From an uncultured Robinsoniella sp. (GTDB lineage: Bacteria; Bacillota; Clostridia; Lachnospirales; Lachnospiraceae), in the NCBI GenBank assembly GCA_900539655.1, contig UQCR01000001.1:186001-250000 (forward strand): a DNA stretch of 64,000 bases, given 5' to 3'. Numbering within the stretch: position 1 is the stretch's first letter; every line of letters starts with the position of its first letter. The position numbers and the translations under genes are program-made. Shown here piece after piece: positions 34,107-42,990 of this stretch. The notes beneath the pieces are model-generated. The model was not told the origin of the DNA. It was given only the letters and a program-made list of their open reading frames with translations, and did no database searches.

Positions 34107-35564
34107 ATGAATGCGATGTACAGAGATTTGGTGAAGCTTGTGGGGGAAAAGGAGAGAAATGCCTGGATGAACTGGGAGAATGACCGGTGTCGTCCGGGAT
34201 TTCATCTGATGCCGGTAACTGGCTGGTTAAATGATCCCAATGGACTTTGCTTTTATAAAGGATACTATCACGTTTTTTTTCAATATTCTCCTTTTAATGC
34301 AAATGGCGGGGTGAAATTCTGGGGACATTACAGAAGTAATAATCTGACAGAGTGGGAGTATCTGGGAACTGCCATCTATGCGGACCAGCCTTATGATTGC
34401 CATGGAGTATACTCAGGGTCAGCATTTATAGAAGATGATACGATGTGTTTGTATTATACTGGCAATGTGAAACTCTTAGGTGACTATGACTATGTAAATA
34501 GTGGAAGGGAGTCCAATACTGTGCTTGCAGTCAGTAAAGACGGATTACACTTTGAAAATAAGCACTGCATTATGACCAATAGGGACTATCCGCCCGATTG
34601 CACCTGTCATGTAAGGGATCCCAAGGTCTGGCGTGAGGGCGATCGTTATTATATGGTACAGGGCGCCAGAAAACGGGGAGATGATGCAGAAAATGATACG
34701 GGAGAAGTATTGCTTTTTGAATCAGAAGATAGAGTGAACTGGCATTTTCAGAGCCGGATAACCAGTGAGGAAGCGTTTGGATATATGTGGGAATGCCCTG
34801 ATTTCTTTCAGTTGGATGGTGTTAATATTCTTGTTGTCTGTCCCCAGGGGGCGGATTCAGAAGAAATGAGGTACCAGAATCTCTATCAATGCGGTTATTA
34901 TACTGTAGATCAAAAAATTACATCACAGTGCAGGTTGGGTGATTTTACAGAGCTGGATTATGGCTTTGATTTCTATGCTCCTCAGACGTTTCAGGATGAA
35001 AGCGGGAGGCGGATCATGATTGGCTGGGCAGGTATGCCGGATGCAGATTACGAAAATCCTACGGCGCAAAAAGAAAATTGGCAGCATTGTCTCACTGTAC
35101 CCCGTGTGCTGGAATGGAAACACGGACAAATATGCCAAAGTCCCCCCGTGGAACTGCAGACACTTCGTGGGGAAAAAATAGCGGAAGAAATAGCAGGCAG
35201 TTTTGTGAAGAAAGAAATGTCCATGTATGAATTAGTGTTATTTGTGACTCAGGCATTTGAAATACGTATTGCGCAAGATTTGATGATCAATTATAATCCG
35301 AATGAGAGGAAGATAGTACTAAGGCTTATGGGAAGCCTCGCAGCAGGAAGGACCAGCAGAACGGTGCTTGTGGATAAGATGGAAAAGATCCATTTACTTG
35401 TGGATAACTCCATTCTTGAAATCTTTATTAATGATGGGGAAAAAGTTATGACTACCAGGTTTTATCCAAAAGAAATAGTCCATGAATTGGTGATCCATAC
35501 GAATAAAGGGAATATTAATTTATGGAAGCTTAATAGAATGCAATTTCGGATGGGGGAAGTATAA
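34107..35564 (+). CDS. scrB: sucrose-6-phosphate hydrolase, GH32
   Basis: Splits sucrose 6-phosphate to glucose 6-phosphate and fructose, 485 aa, cytoplasmic (no signal peptide). The three GH32 acidic residues are present: WLNDPNG (Asp43, nucleophile), RDP (Asp171) and WECPD (Glu229, acid/base). The C-terminal beta sandwich ends in DNSILEIFINDGEKVMTTR, the usual GH32 tail. It follows the PTS gene by 27 bp. No fructokinase lies beside it. Confidence 0.94.
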   Translation: MNAMYRDLVKLVGEKERNAWMNWENDRCRPGFHLMPVTGWLNDPNGLCFYKGYYHVFFQYSPFNANGGVKFWGHYRSNNLTEWEYLGTAIYADQPYDCHGVYSGSAFIEDDTMCLYYTGNVKLLGDYDYVNSGRESNTVLAVSKDGLHFENKHCIMTNRDYPPDCTCHVRDPKVWREGDRYYMVQGARKRGDDAENDTGEVLLFESEDRVNWHFQSRITSEEAFGYMWECPDFFQLDGVNILVVCPQGADSEEMRYQNLYQCGYYTVDQKITSQCRLGDFTELDYGFDFYAPQTFQDESGRRIMIGWAGMPDADYENPTAQKENWQHCLTVPRVLEWKHGQICQSPPVELQTLRGEKIAEEIAGSFVKKEMSMYELVLFVTQAFEIRIAQDLMINYNPNERKIVLRLMGSLAAGRTSRTVLVDKMEKIHLLVDNSILEIFINDGEKVMTTRFYPKEIVHELVIHTNKGNINLWKLNRMQFRMGEV

Positions 35565-35601
35565 AGGCTTTATTTTGATGATACGAAAATTATAATAAGA
35601 G

Positions 35602-35785
35602 AAAAGGTATACGAGTAGAATTAATGGTTCTTTCTGAACTTTGGGTAATATGGGCTTTCTGAAATCCCAATAGGAGCGTTAAATCTGTAATGAATACAGA
35701 CTTGACGCTCCTTTGCTATTTCTTGCCATAATTATATTATACCCAAAGATCAGAAAGAACCGAATTAATTGTTCGTATACCTTTT
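35602..35785. mobile_element. 184-bp palindromic, MITE-like element
   Basis: The arms match over about 50 bp: AAAAGGTATACGA ... GGTTCTTTCTGA ... CTTTGGGTA at the left, and the reverse complement of the same blocks at the right (35735-35785). The core is a second hairpin, GGAGCGT ... ACGCTCC enclosing TCTGTA ... TACAGA. No reading frame. It follows scrB and could fold as one giant hairpin in RNA or DNA. No clear target duplication is seen. It accounts for most of the gap to the next gene. Confidence 0.75.
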
Positions 35786-35858
35786 CCAATAGGCTGTAAT
35801 GCAATTAAAGGTGTGTTCACTTAATAAATAACTTTGTTCATCTGTCTATTTACAAACT

Positions 35859-36104
35859 TTATAGAGATCTGTGCAGCAGCAGATTTGCAATAGAATTTTT
35901 CCATGACTTAATCCGGCTGCATGTACGTGGGGAAACAATCAGAAAAAATGCTGCTGTTAGTATTAGTCCCGCGCCCATTCCTGATATGAAGTGGATTAGT
36001 TCTTCCGGAAAAAATTCGAAATTTACTACTCGTATCAGATTTGCTGCCAGAATAAACATAGATCCGATACAGAGTAATTTCATTTTAGAGCTATCATTTC
36101 TCAT
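35859..36104 (-). CDS. small membrane protein, unknown function
   Basis: 81 aa with two hydrophobic helices (about residues 9-27 and 38-60) and a basic C-terminus. The ATG at 36104 is preferred over in-frame starts at 36110 and 36113 because GGAAGG (36113-36118) is then 8 bases away. It is last in an operon with a four-helix membrane protein and an XRE regulator. No family recognised with confidence. Confidence 0.6.
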   Translation of the reverse strand: MRNDSSKMKLLCIGSMFILAANLIRVVNFEFFPEELIHFISGMGAGLILTAAFFLIVSPRTCSRIKSWKNSIANLLLHRSL

Positions 36105-36143
36105 TTCCATCACCTTCCAAATATATTTATTTTAGAAAAACTA

Positions 36144-36623
36144 TTAGTATTTGCGCTGGTAATAAAATTTTGTAATCACCAGGAGAAGCATAAATGCCAT
36201 GGCGGTACACAGGAGTGTTTTAAAAATGATCAGGTTAAAGAAACTGGAAATTAACATAGCCAGATAGATCAATACGAGTAAAATAAGTAATGCTGATTGC
36301 ACAGCTTTCTGGGCAATTGCCTGATTACGCTCATCCTGTTCTTTCAGTCTTGCGGTATGAACTTTCTTGGTGTCTTTTAAAGTGAAACGTATTTTAATAA
36401 TTAAAAGTATTCCACCAAAAATTAATCCGGTACCCATCCCGCAATAAAGTCCATTGGTGTAGTCAGAAAGATAGGCATGGTCACCTGATGAAAAGTAAAG
36501 TGAGCTTAAGATCGTTATGATGCCAAGGGCGATTAAAATAAAAAAGTATCCGGTACGTTTTTTTAGGATGTTGGCAAATTCCTGATCATTTGCAGCAGTT
36601 GGTGTTAAGGTTTTCATTAACAT
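36144..36623 (-). CDS. four-helix membrane protein with DERN motif (DUF2178-like)
   Basis: 159 aa. Four hydrophobic segments in two pairs, separated by a charged cytoplasmic linker containing KEQDERNQAIAQKA. A 'DERN/DERD-x-x-I-x-x-K-A' motif between helix pairs is typical of DUF2178-like proteins that sit beside small XRE regulators in Firmicutes and archaea. The start overlaps the end of the regulator gene by 7 bp and has GGAGGAGG before it. Function unknown. Confidence 0.7.
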   Translation of the reverse strand: MLMKTLTPTAANDQEFANILKKRTGYFFILIALGIITILSSLYFSSGDHAYLSDYTNGLYCGMGTGLIFGGILLIIKIRFTLKDTKKVHTARLKEQDERNQAIAQKAVQSALLILLVLIYLAMLISSFFNLIIFKTLLCTAMAFMLLLVITKFYYQRKY

Positions 36624-36829
36624 ATATTTTCCTCCTCCAGGTCAAAAATAAAAATATCTTCTATGGTTAAATGAAAGTACTGGGCAATTTTGTGAGCCAG
36701 AACCAGGGATGATTTGTATTTCCCGTTTTCCAGGGAAATTATGGTCTGACGGGTGACATCTACCGCATCAGCCAATTCACTTTGGGTAATACGTCTTTCT
36801 TTTCGAAGTATTTGTATGCGATTTTGCAA
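36617..36829 (-). CDS. XRE-family helix-turn-helix regulator
   Basis: 70 aa, essentially a single Cro/CI-type DNA-binding domain: RIQILRKERRITQSELADAV, then VTRQTIISLENGKYKSS and the end IAQYFHLTIEDIF. This short form (YozG/PadR-adjacent type) is nearly always encoded with a membrane protein like the next gene. It likely represses its own operon from the promoter at 36950-36978. Confidence 0.9.
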   Translation of the reverse strand: MQNRIQILRKERRITQSELADAVDVTRQTIISLENGKYKSSLVLAHKIAQYFHLTIEDIFIFDLEEENIC

Positions 36830-36949
36830 CCATTCACTTCCTTTCCGGGTGCAGTCTTTAATTATTGATATTGTTCCTGTACCTTTATTGTTACTTATAA
36901 TTCCAGGAATGGCAAACCCACTTAAATGTATAGTTAACTTTACAATAAA

Positions 36950-36978
36950 AGTATAGTACGCTTTACATGAAATGTCAA
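36950..36978 (-). promoter_or_regulatory. promoter of the XRE/membrane-protein operon
   Basis: On the minus strand TTGACA (36973-36978), 17-bp spacer, TATACT (36950-36955): near consensus. CTTTACA occurs twice on the plus strand (36938 and 36961), 23 bp apart around the -10, a candidate direct-repeat operator. Confidence 0.8.
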
Positions 36979-36985
36979 GTGTATT

Positions 36986-37612
36986 TTACTTTTTGTTTTT
37001 GCTGACAAGTTTGTCAAAGCAATCGAGCCACGTCTGGGCAAGCATTTCATGGCCTTTTTCAGTGAGATGAATGCCATCTATTGTAATTTCACGGTATCCA
37101 TGATTTGCAGCGTATTCATTTAACCAGTCGTGAAGGAGTATGCATGGAAGGTTATTTGCCGCAGCGGTTTTTTGAATGTATGCCTGAGCTTTTAGAATTT
37201 CAGGTATCCAGAAGAAATATTCCTGAGGGTATGGGAAGATAAAAGGTGCCATGCAGATAATGTGCGCACTAGTTTGTTGCTGAATACGTTGGATTAATTG
37301 TGTATAGTTATTTAAAAAATTCTGCTTTTCAAGAGAGGCCTTTGTATTCATAGATATGCCTACATCATTACTGCCCACCAGTATACTTACGAAATCAGGT
37401 TCCTGTAAAATGCAGTCCTGTTCCAGTGTCCGAAGCAGGGAAGGGACGGTGAAACCATCATGTCCTTTATTAATAATTTGATATGAGAGAGCGCGGGTTT
37501 TCAATACGTCAGCAATGACATGCACGTATCCTTCGCCCAGCCCCTTTGTATGAGGATTCCAGTTGCGGTTTGCATCTGTGATACTGTCGCCTAGAAATAA
37601 AATTTTCTGCAT
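36986..37612 (-). CDS. SGNH/GDSL-type hydrolase
   Basis: 208-aa esterase-like protein without a signal peptide. The four blocks of the SGNH fold are visible: GDSITD (catalytic Ser10), NKGHDG (Gly), VGSNDV (Asn) and DGIHLTEKGH (Asp and His). Members deacetylate sugars or cleave esters; the substrate is unknown here. It stands alone, transcribed away from the next gene. Confidence 0.88.
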   Translation of the reverse strand: MQKILFLGDSITDANRNWNPHTKGLGEGYVHVIADVLKTRALSYQIINKGHDGFTVPSLLRTLEQDCILQEPDFVSILVGSNDVGISMNTKASLEKQNFLNNYTQLIQRIQQQTSAHIICMAPFIFPYPQEYFFWIPEILKAQAYIQKTAAANNLPCILLHDWLNEYAANHGYREITIDGIHLTEKGHEMLAQTWLDCFDKLVSKNKK

Positions 37613-37853
37613 AATTTCTCCATTGAATAAAAATCTTTTTAGATTTATTATGCATCAGGTTGCTACAGGGGGCAAGAGATGATGTGAAAAATATGCTGTT
37701 TGTTTCCTGTAAAATCGACTTTATTCTCTATATAGGAGCAAAAATAGGGGAAAAGGAATGATAGAAAAAGAACATTTCGGGAATAGTAGCTTGCAAAAAG
37801 ACAGAAGGCATTATAAAATAGAGGGATGTAAATGAGAATAGGAGAATCTGCCG

Positions 37854-39125
37854 ATGAAGAAGAAATGGGCTGCCTGCGCAGTACTCCTGGTGGTGATGGC
37901 TGTTAGTATTCCTATCAGCGCCAAATCTCTTGGAGAAAACAAGCAGGATAGTACGGACCAGATTCTAAATGGCCTTAAAGAAAAGGCGAAAGATAATCTG
38001 GGCTGGCTGGACCTAAACCAGTGGATGAAACAAAACTCAGAAGATAATCAACTGAATACAGAATCTCTGACCGAGTCGCAGACAGAGACACAGAGAGAAA
38101 CACAAACAGAAACACAGATTAATGAGAAACATAGTGAAAGTAATATACCTCCATTTGACCTGAATGGATATTTAATTAAAAATGAAGTGACTGAAGATTA
38201 TTATGTGGATATCAAAGGGAAACGCGTAAAAAATATGTGGGTACTGCAGGGGGGCGAAGAAGTCTTTCTGGGAGCAGATGGAAACGCTATTGAGGAGTTT
38301 TCCAAAGGCTGGTATGAGATAGATAAAAAGTGGTATTACTACACGGATGAGGGAATCCTGGCAACTGGCTGGTTTACAGTGGACGGAAAAAAATACTATG
38401 TGAATAAAACTACTCAGCAGAGGCTTAGCGGCTGGTATGTGATAGACGATAAGACATATTATTTTGATCCTGAAACGGGGGTAATGGCTATGAATCAGTG
38501 GGTTGGTGAAAAATATGTAGGTCCGGATGGGACGGTAACAAAAAAATTGCCTTCAAGTGCAGCGATAACAATGAAGAATATTCTTCAGAAGCCGGAACTT
38601 CCTACGGGATGTGAATCGGTTGCACTGGCGATGGTATTACAATTTTATGATTTTCCGGTGAAGAAAACGACAATAGCAGATCAATACCTGGATTACAGTT
38701 CTGACAATTTTGTTTCTTCCTTCGTTGGGAATCCGAGATCTGCAAATGGTGCGGGCTGTTATGCGCCTGCGATTACAAAAGCGGCTAACAAATATCTGGA
38801 AGAGAAGGAGTCAGAGCTGCGTGCGGAGGATATATCAGGAACAGCATTGGAAGACCTGTATCCTTACATCGAGTCAGGACAGCCGGTATTGGTATGGAAC
38901 ACCATGTATATGCAGCAGCCTGAATTTACCGGTGCTACATATACAGAGAACGGAAAGACTTACCGCTGGTACAGGAAAGAGCATTGTGTGGTTCTGTGCG
39001 GCTATGATAAAGAAAAGGGGACCGTTACTGTAAATGATCCGTTAGACGGAATTATTGAACGCGATGCGGCAGATTTTGAGGCGATCTATGACCTGACCGG
39101 GCAGATGGCGGTATTGATTCGGTAA
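37854..39125 (+). CDS. secreted C39-like peptidase with cell-wall-binding repeats
   Basis: 423 aa. A signal peptide (about 1-23) is followed by a polar Thr/Glu/Gln linker (about 70-95), then aromatic-glycine repeats of the choline/glucan-binding type (GWYEIDKKWYYYTDEG, GWFTVDGKKYYVN, GWYVIDDKTYYFDPETG; about 155-235). The C-terminal C39-like papain fold has Cys253 in PTGCESVAL, His377 in REHCVVLCGYD and the Asn/Asp of VNDPLDG. Its paralogue follows directly. It probably acts at the cell surface on peptides or wall material; the target is unknown. Confidence 0.85.
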   Translation: MKKKWAACAVLLVVMAVSIPISAKSLGENKQDSTDQILNGLKEKAKDNLGWLDLNQWMKQNSEDNQLNTESLTESQTETQRETQTETQINEKHSESNIPPFDLNGYLIKNEVTEDYYVDIKGKRVKNMWVLQGGEEVFLGADGNAIEEFSKGWYEIDKKWYYYTDEGILATGWFTVDGKKYYVNKTTQQRLSGWYVIDDKTYYFDPETGVMAMNQWVGEKYVGPDGTVTKKLPSSAAITMKNILQKPELPTGCESVALAMVLQFYDFPVKKTTIADQYLDYSSDNFVSSFVGNPRSANGAGCYAPAITKAANKYLEEKESELRAEDISGTALEDLYPYIESGQPVLVWNTMYMQQPEFTGATYTENGKTYRWYRKEHCVVLCGYDKEKGTVTVNDPLDGIIERDAADFEAIYDLTGQMAVLIR

Positions 39126-39210
39126 TAGTGCCGTTTATATTCTTGTAATCCAGATATAAGGGCGATATAATAATACGAAAAGAGAAAATGAAACAGGGGG
39201 AAATTCACAA

Positions 39211-40290
39211 ATGAAAAAGAGACCGGCAATGCTGCTGATATTAATGTTTCTGTTATTATGCCTGCCAATTACTGCAGATGCAGGATGGAAGAAGACATCC
39301 CAGGGAACATACCGCTATTATGGAACAAATGGAAAGCTGATGAAAAACCGTTGGATTGGTAATTACTATGTGGATAAGAAGGGAAACCGGGTTACAGATC
39401 AGTGGATTGGAGAAGGCAGCAAGCGGTATTTTGTTGGCAGAGATGGGAAATGGATTCCAAATTTCAAGGGTGGATGGCAGCAGATTAAAGGAAAATGGTA
39501 TTATTATAAGAAATCAGGTGTTACGAAAAAGAGCTGGTTTACGGTTAAGGGCAATAAATATTATGCAAATAAAAAAACTGGGGCACGTTATACCGGATGG
39601 CATACAATTGATGGGAAAAAATATTATTTTAATTCCAAAACAGGTATAATGACAGCGAAAAAATGGGTCGGAGACAGCTATGTAAATGCTAAAGGAATTG
39701 TAACGAAGACCCGTGCGGTATCCTATGAAATAAAAATGGATGCAATTCTGCAAAACCCGGAACTTCCTACGGGATGTGAATCTGTTGCACTGACAAACGT
39801 TTTAAATTATTATAAATTTCCACTGAAGAAGACAACTATTGCAGACAATTACCTGGAATATAGTTCCTATAATTTCGTTTCTGCGTATATCGGAGATCCA
39901 AGATCCTATGACGGGGCAGGATGTTATGCTCCCGCTATCACGAATGCAGCCAATAAATTCCTGAGAGAAAAACGTTCCGGACTGACGGCAGTTGATCTTA
40001 CAGGAACTTCATTATCAAAGCTGTATAAATATGTAGAAGCGGGTAATCCGGTGATTGTATGGAACACAATGTATATGATGCAGCCTGTATATACGGATCT
40101 GACGTACTATGAAAACGGAAGGACTTATCGGTGGTTTGGCAGAGAACATTGTGTTGTACTGTGCGGATATGATAAAGAACAAGGTACGGTTCTAATCAAT
40201 GATCCATTAGATGGGATTGTAGTTCGAAATGCAAAGGATTTTGAAAGTCTGTATAATCAGATGGGAAAAATGGCAGTGTTGATACGATAA
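39211..40290 (+). CDS. secreted C39-like peptidase with cell-wall-binding repeats, paralogue
   Basis: 359 aa, same architecture as the preceding gene without the polar linker: signal peptide (about 1-24), repeats (GGWQQIKGKWYYYKKSG, GWHTIDGKKYYFNSKTG), and the C39-like domain with Cys189 (PTGCESVAL), His313 (REHCVVLCGYD) and INDPLDG. The peptidase halves of the two proteins are very alike, so this is a tandem duplication. The binding repeats are far more lysine-rich here than in the first copy, suggesting a different surface ligand. Confidence 0.85.
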   Translation: MKKRPAMLLILMFLLLCLPITADAGWKKTSQGTYRYYGTNGKLMKNRWIGNYYVDKKGNRVTDQWIGEGSKRYFVGRDGKWIPNFKGGWQQIKGKWYYYKKSGVTKKSWFTVKGNKYYANKKTGARYTGWHTIDGKKYYFNSKTGIMTAKKWVGDSYVNAKGIVTKTRAVSYEIKMDAILQNPELPTGCESVALTNVLNYYKFPLKKTTIADNYLEYSSYNFVSAYIGDPRSYDGAGCYAPAITNAANKFLREKRSGLTAVDLTGTSLSKLYKYVEAGNPVIVWNTMYMMQPVYTDLTYYENGRTYRWFGREHCVVLCGYDKEQGTVLINDPLDGIVVRNAKDFESLYNQMGKMAVLIR

Positions 40291-40330
40291 AAAAGGGGCA
40301 TAAGTGCGAAGAGAAAGGAATGGAAAGTAT

Positions 40331-40993
40331 ATGATGATAAGAAAAAATCTAAAAAAAGTGATAGTTTCAGTCATGACTATTACGTTCATGTTAGTGGCAT
40401 CTAATTCATTAACAGGCTGTGCATTAAATAAGTCTTCACCTGAATCTAAGCAAACAGATATTACAAAGACATCTATTACTGAAGAAATATCATCCAAAAA
40501 AGAAACCATTGAATCCACACAAAATTCAGAGTCCCAAAATCATGTGGAGACACAGGAGAGTCAAACTGATACAGACAATGTATTAAAGGAATCAACTGAG
40601 GTTAAATCGAAGGTTCAATTATATGACATAAATTATTTTGATGAATCTATATTAGGATTTGATGAAAATAATATAAAAAACGGTCAATATATTGCTGAAG
40701 ATTATTATGAACTTGTCATTACCAATGTCACAGATACAAAGTTTGATTTTACTATTTTTAAAGTAAATGCAAGCACGGGAGCAGGAGAGGAGGCATTTCC
40801 AACTAACACAGCAACTTTTACAGGTGATGGAACGACGGCAGCTTTTAGTGGGAATGAAAACTCGCTTTCATTTTCATTTCCGGATGACAGATCTTCATTT
40901 CCTGTTGTTACAAGCATTAAAGTATCGGGTTTCAGTCCGATTGAAGGAATTACATTTACCAATAACGGTATCCCAGGATATGAATTTAGTTAA
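40331..40993 (+). CDS. lipoprotein of unknown function
   Basis: 220 aa from ATG 40331. A lipoprotein signal peptide ends in the lipobox LTGC (Cys near residue 32), then a Ser/Thr/Glu-rich linker of about 60 residues, then a compact domain of about 125 residues rich in beta-strand patterns (FTGDGTTAAFSGNENSLSFSF). No family recognised. It follows the two peptidases closely, with a terminator after it, so the three may form one surface operon. Confidence 0.65.
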   Translation: MMIRKNLKKVIVSVMTITFMLVASNSLTGCALNKSSPESKQTDITKTSITEEISSKKETIESTQNSESQNHVETQESQTDTDNVLKESTEVKSKVQLYDINYFDESILGFDENNIKNGQYIAEDYYELVITNVTDTKFDFTIFKVNASTGAGEEAFPTNTATFTGDGTTAAFSGNENSLSFSFPDDRSSFPVVTSIKVSGFSPIEGITFTNNGIPGYEFS

Positions 40994-41013
40994 TGAAGTT
41001 GTCTATATAATAG

Positions 41014-41060
41014 GTCGGAACGGTCTGATAAGGAAAAACAGCCGTTCCGGCTTATTTTGT
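41014..41060 (+). terminator. intrinsic terminator after the lipoprotein gene
   Basis: GTCGGAACGG (41014-41023) pairs with CCGTTCCGGC (41042-41051), followed by a T-rich tract. Confidence 0.85.
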
Positions 41061-41126
41061 TTTAATGTAACGGGGTAAGTCTTTTGTAATTCGCTTAAAA
41101 GCTTTATCACCTTCAATATCCAGGAA

Positions 41127-42419
41127 CTACATGAGCGGAACCTGAAAGTCACTGTATACAATCCTTCCATCGCAGATTGTGGCTTTTACTCTTCCTTTTA
41201 CATCCCAACCATGAAAAGGAGTATTCCTTCCTTTAGAAATGAAGGTATTTTTATCAATTTTGTAAGAATGGGAAGGATCAATGATTACAATATCAGCAGT
41301 CTTGCCTTCCTTGAGACTTCCTTTATCAATTCCAAGAATTTGTGCCGGGGAGGTACTCATACGTTCTGCCATCATCATAGGAGTAAGATATCCCGGTTCC
41401 ACCAGTCTGGTAATGGTTAGAGCAACCGCTGTCTCTAATCCTACGATGCCAAAAGCGGCTTTACGCCAGTCTTTATCTTTTTCATGTGCAGCATGGGGAG
41501 CGTGGTCTGTGGAAATGGCATCAATCGTTCCATCAGCTAACCCTTTTATTAATGCATCCACATCTTCTTTAGATCGAAGAGGAGGTGCCATTTTATAATT
41601 GGTATCATCAGCAGGAATCTCATCGCTTGTGAGTGTGAAATGATGGGGGCATACTTCGGCCGTTACATTGATACCAAGTTCCTTTCCACGGCGGACGAGG
41701 TCAACAGAGCCTTTGGTAGAACAGTGGCATATATGCAGTTTGGCACCGGTTTCACCGGCAAGCTGAATATCCCGCTCAATGATACGGTCTTCTACTTCAT
41801 TAAGAATTCCCGGGAGGCCGTATTTTTTCGAGACCTCACATTCATTCATAACCCCTTTGCCTTTTAGCTCGGCATCTTCACAATGATCCAGAACCGGAAG
41901 ATTAAACTTGGCAGCAGTTCTTAAGCCTTCCTGGTAGAGTACGGCATCCATGACGGTTTTTCCATCTTCGCTGAGGGCTGCTGCACCGCATGCAGCCATT
42001 GAAGCAATATCCGCCAGTTCTTCCCCAAGCATGCCTTTTGTAACAGCACCCGCCTGAAGAACATGTATGGGAGAGAGTCTTGCTGCTTTTTCATAAATAG
42101 AAGATATCTTATCACCACTGTCGATTACCGGAAGCGTATTAGCCATTGCTACGATGGTAGTAAAACCACCCTTGGCAGCAGCCATGGAACCTGTTTCTAA
42201 ATTCTCTTTATATTCCAGTCCGGGATCCCGTAAGTGGACATGGAGATCAATCAGCCCAGGCATAACATAACAACCTGCTGCATCTAAAACTTCATCAGAG
42301 TCCTCCTGGATATTCTCTGATACTTTAAGTATTTTATCATCCTCAACTAAAATATCAGATATCTCATCTCTATTCTCGGATGGATCGATTACTCGTCCGT
42401 TTTTTATTAATAAGCGCAT
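41127..42419 (-). CDS. pyrC: dihydroorotase
   Basis: Third step of pyrimidine synthesis, closing carbamoyl aspartate to dihydroorotate; zinc amidohydrolase, 430 aa (class I/bacterial PyrC). The metal motif DLHVHLRDPG and the later ligands HICHCS and STDHAPHA are intact. The ATG at 42419 (MRLLIKNGRVIDP) follows AAAGGAGC; the open frame to 42458 is not family-like. It is alone here, without other pyr genes. Confidence 0.94.
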   Translation of the reverse strand: MRLLIKNGRVIDPSENRDEISDILVEDDKILKVSENIQEDSDEVLDAAGCYVMPGLIDLHVHLRDPGLEYKENLETGSMAAAKGGFTTIVAMANTLPVIDSGDKISSIYEKAARLSPIHVLQAGAVTKGMLGEELADIASMAACGAAALSEDGKTVMDAVLYQEGLRTAAKFNLPVLDHCEDAELKGKGVMNECEVSKKYGLPGILNEVEDRIIERDIQLAGETGAKLHICHCSTKGSVDLVRRGKELGINVTAEVCPHHFTLTSDEIPADDTNYKMAPPLRSKEDVDALIKGLADGTIDAISTDHAPHAAHEKDKDWRKAAFGIVGLETAVALTITRLVEPGYLTPMMMAERMSTSPAQILGIDKGSLKEGKTADIVIIDPSHSYKIDKNTFISKGRNTPFHGWDVKGRVKATICDGRIVYSDFQVPLM

Positions 42420-42990
42420 AAATGCTCCTTTCAAACTCATGCGTGTTCCCTGCGGCATGTACAGCAGGGCTTGTTTACTTGCTATTTAATATTATCGTAT
42501 CATAGATAAGAATGGGCTGTAAAGGGGGAATATGGAATTAGATAGGGTGGAGCAAGGGAGATAAATAAATTGAAAGATAATAATGATTGTGGTACAGATC
42601 ACAATAAAACCAAAAGAAGTAAGTAATGATTTGGCAAATTACTATAAGCGAAAAGGTATAGAATAAATAGAAGGACTCAGATAAATAAAAAAACAATATC
42701 ATCACTAAATATATATAATGAGATGATAAGAATAATACATAATATAATAAATTTATTGTTGACTAATTATAATAATTATTATAAACTTATTGTATATAAA
42801 ATATTTTAAATCTATAATAATCTGTCTCTGGCAAGTCGCCAGGAATTCCAATGAATGATAATGGGTGTTGTATCCCTAAAGTGAATTGATTTAGGAGAAA
42901 GTAAGAAACTGTAAATTTTAAATATCGTGGCTGGTGCAAAGTCCGATATTGCTGAAATCAAATTTTAGTGTTATAATAAAGGAGAAAAAG
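42420..42990. other. 571-bp AT-rich intergenic region
   Basis: No gene seen. AT content is markedly higher than in the surroundings between about 42560 and 42820. Toward the end are a hairpin CTGGC-AAGTC-GCCAG (42828-42842), GGG-TGTTGTAT-CCC (about 42864-42877), and AATATCG (42921-42927) with CGATATT (42944-42950). This hairpin-rich tail may be a leader of the Rpn-like gene that follows. Confidence 0.5.

Noticed and set aside
42651..42674. Fragment of the 184-bp palindromic element (AAAAGGTATAGAATAAATAG)
   Set aside because: Only the first ten bases match well; in such AT-rich DNA this is likely chance.
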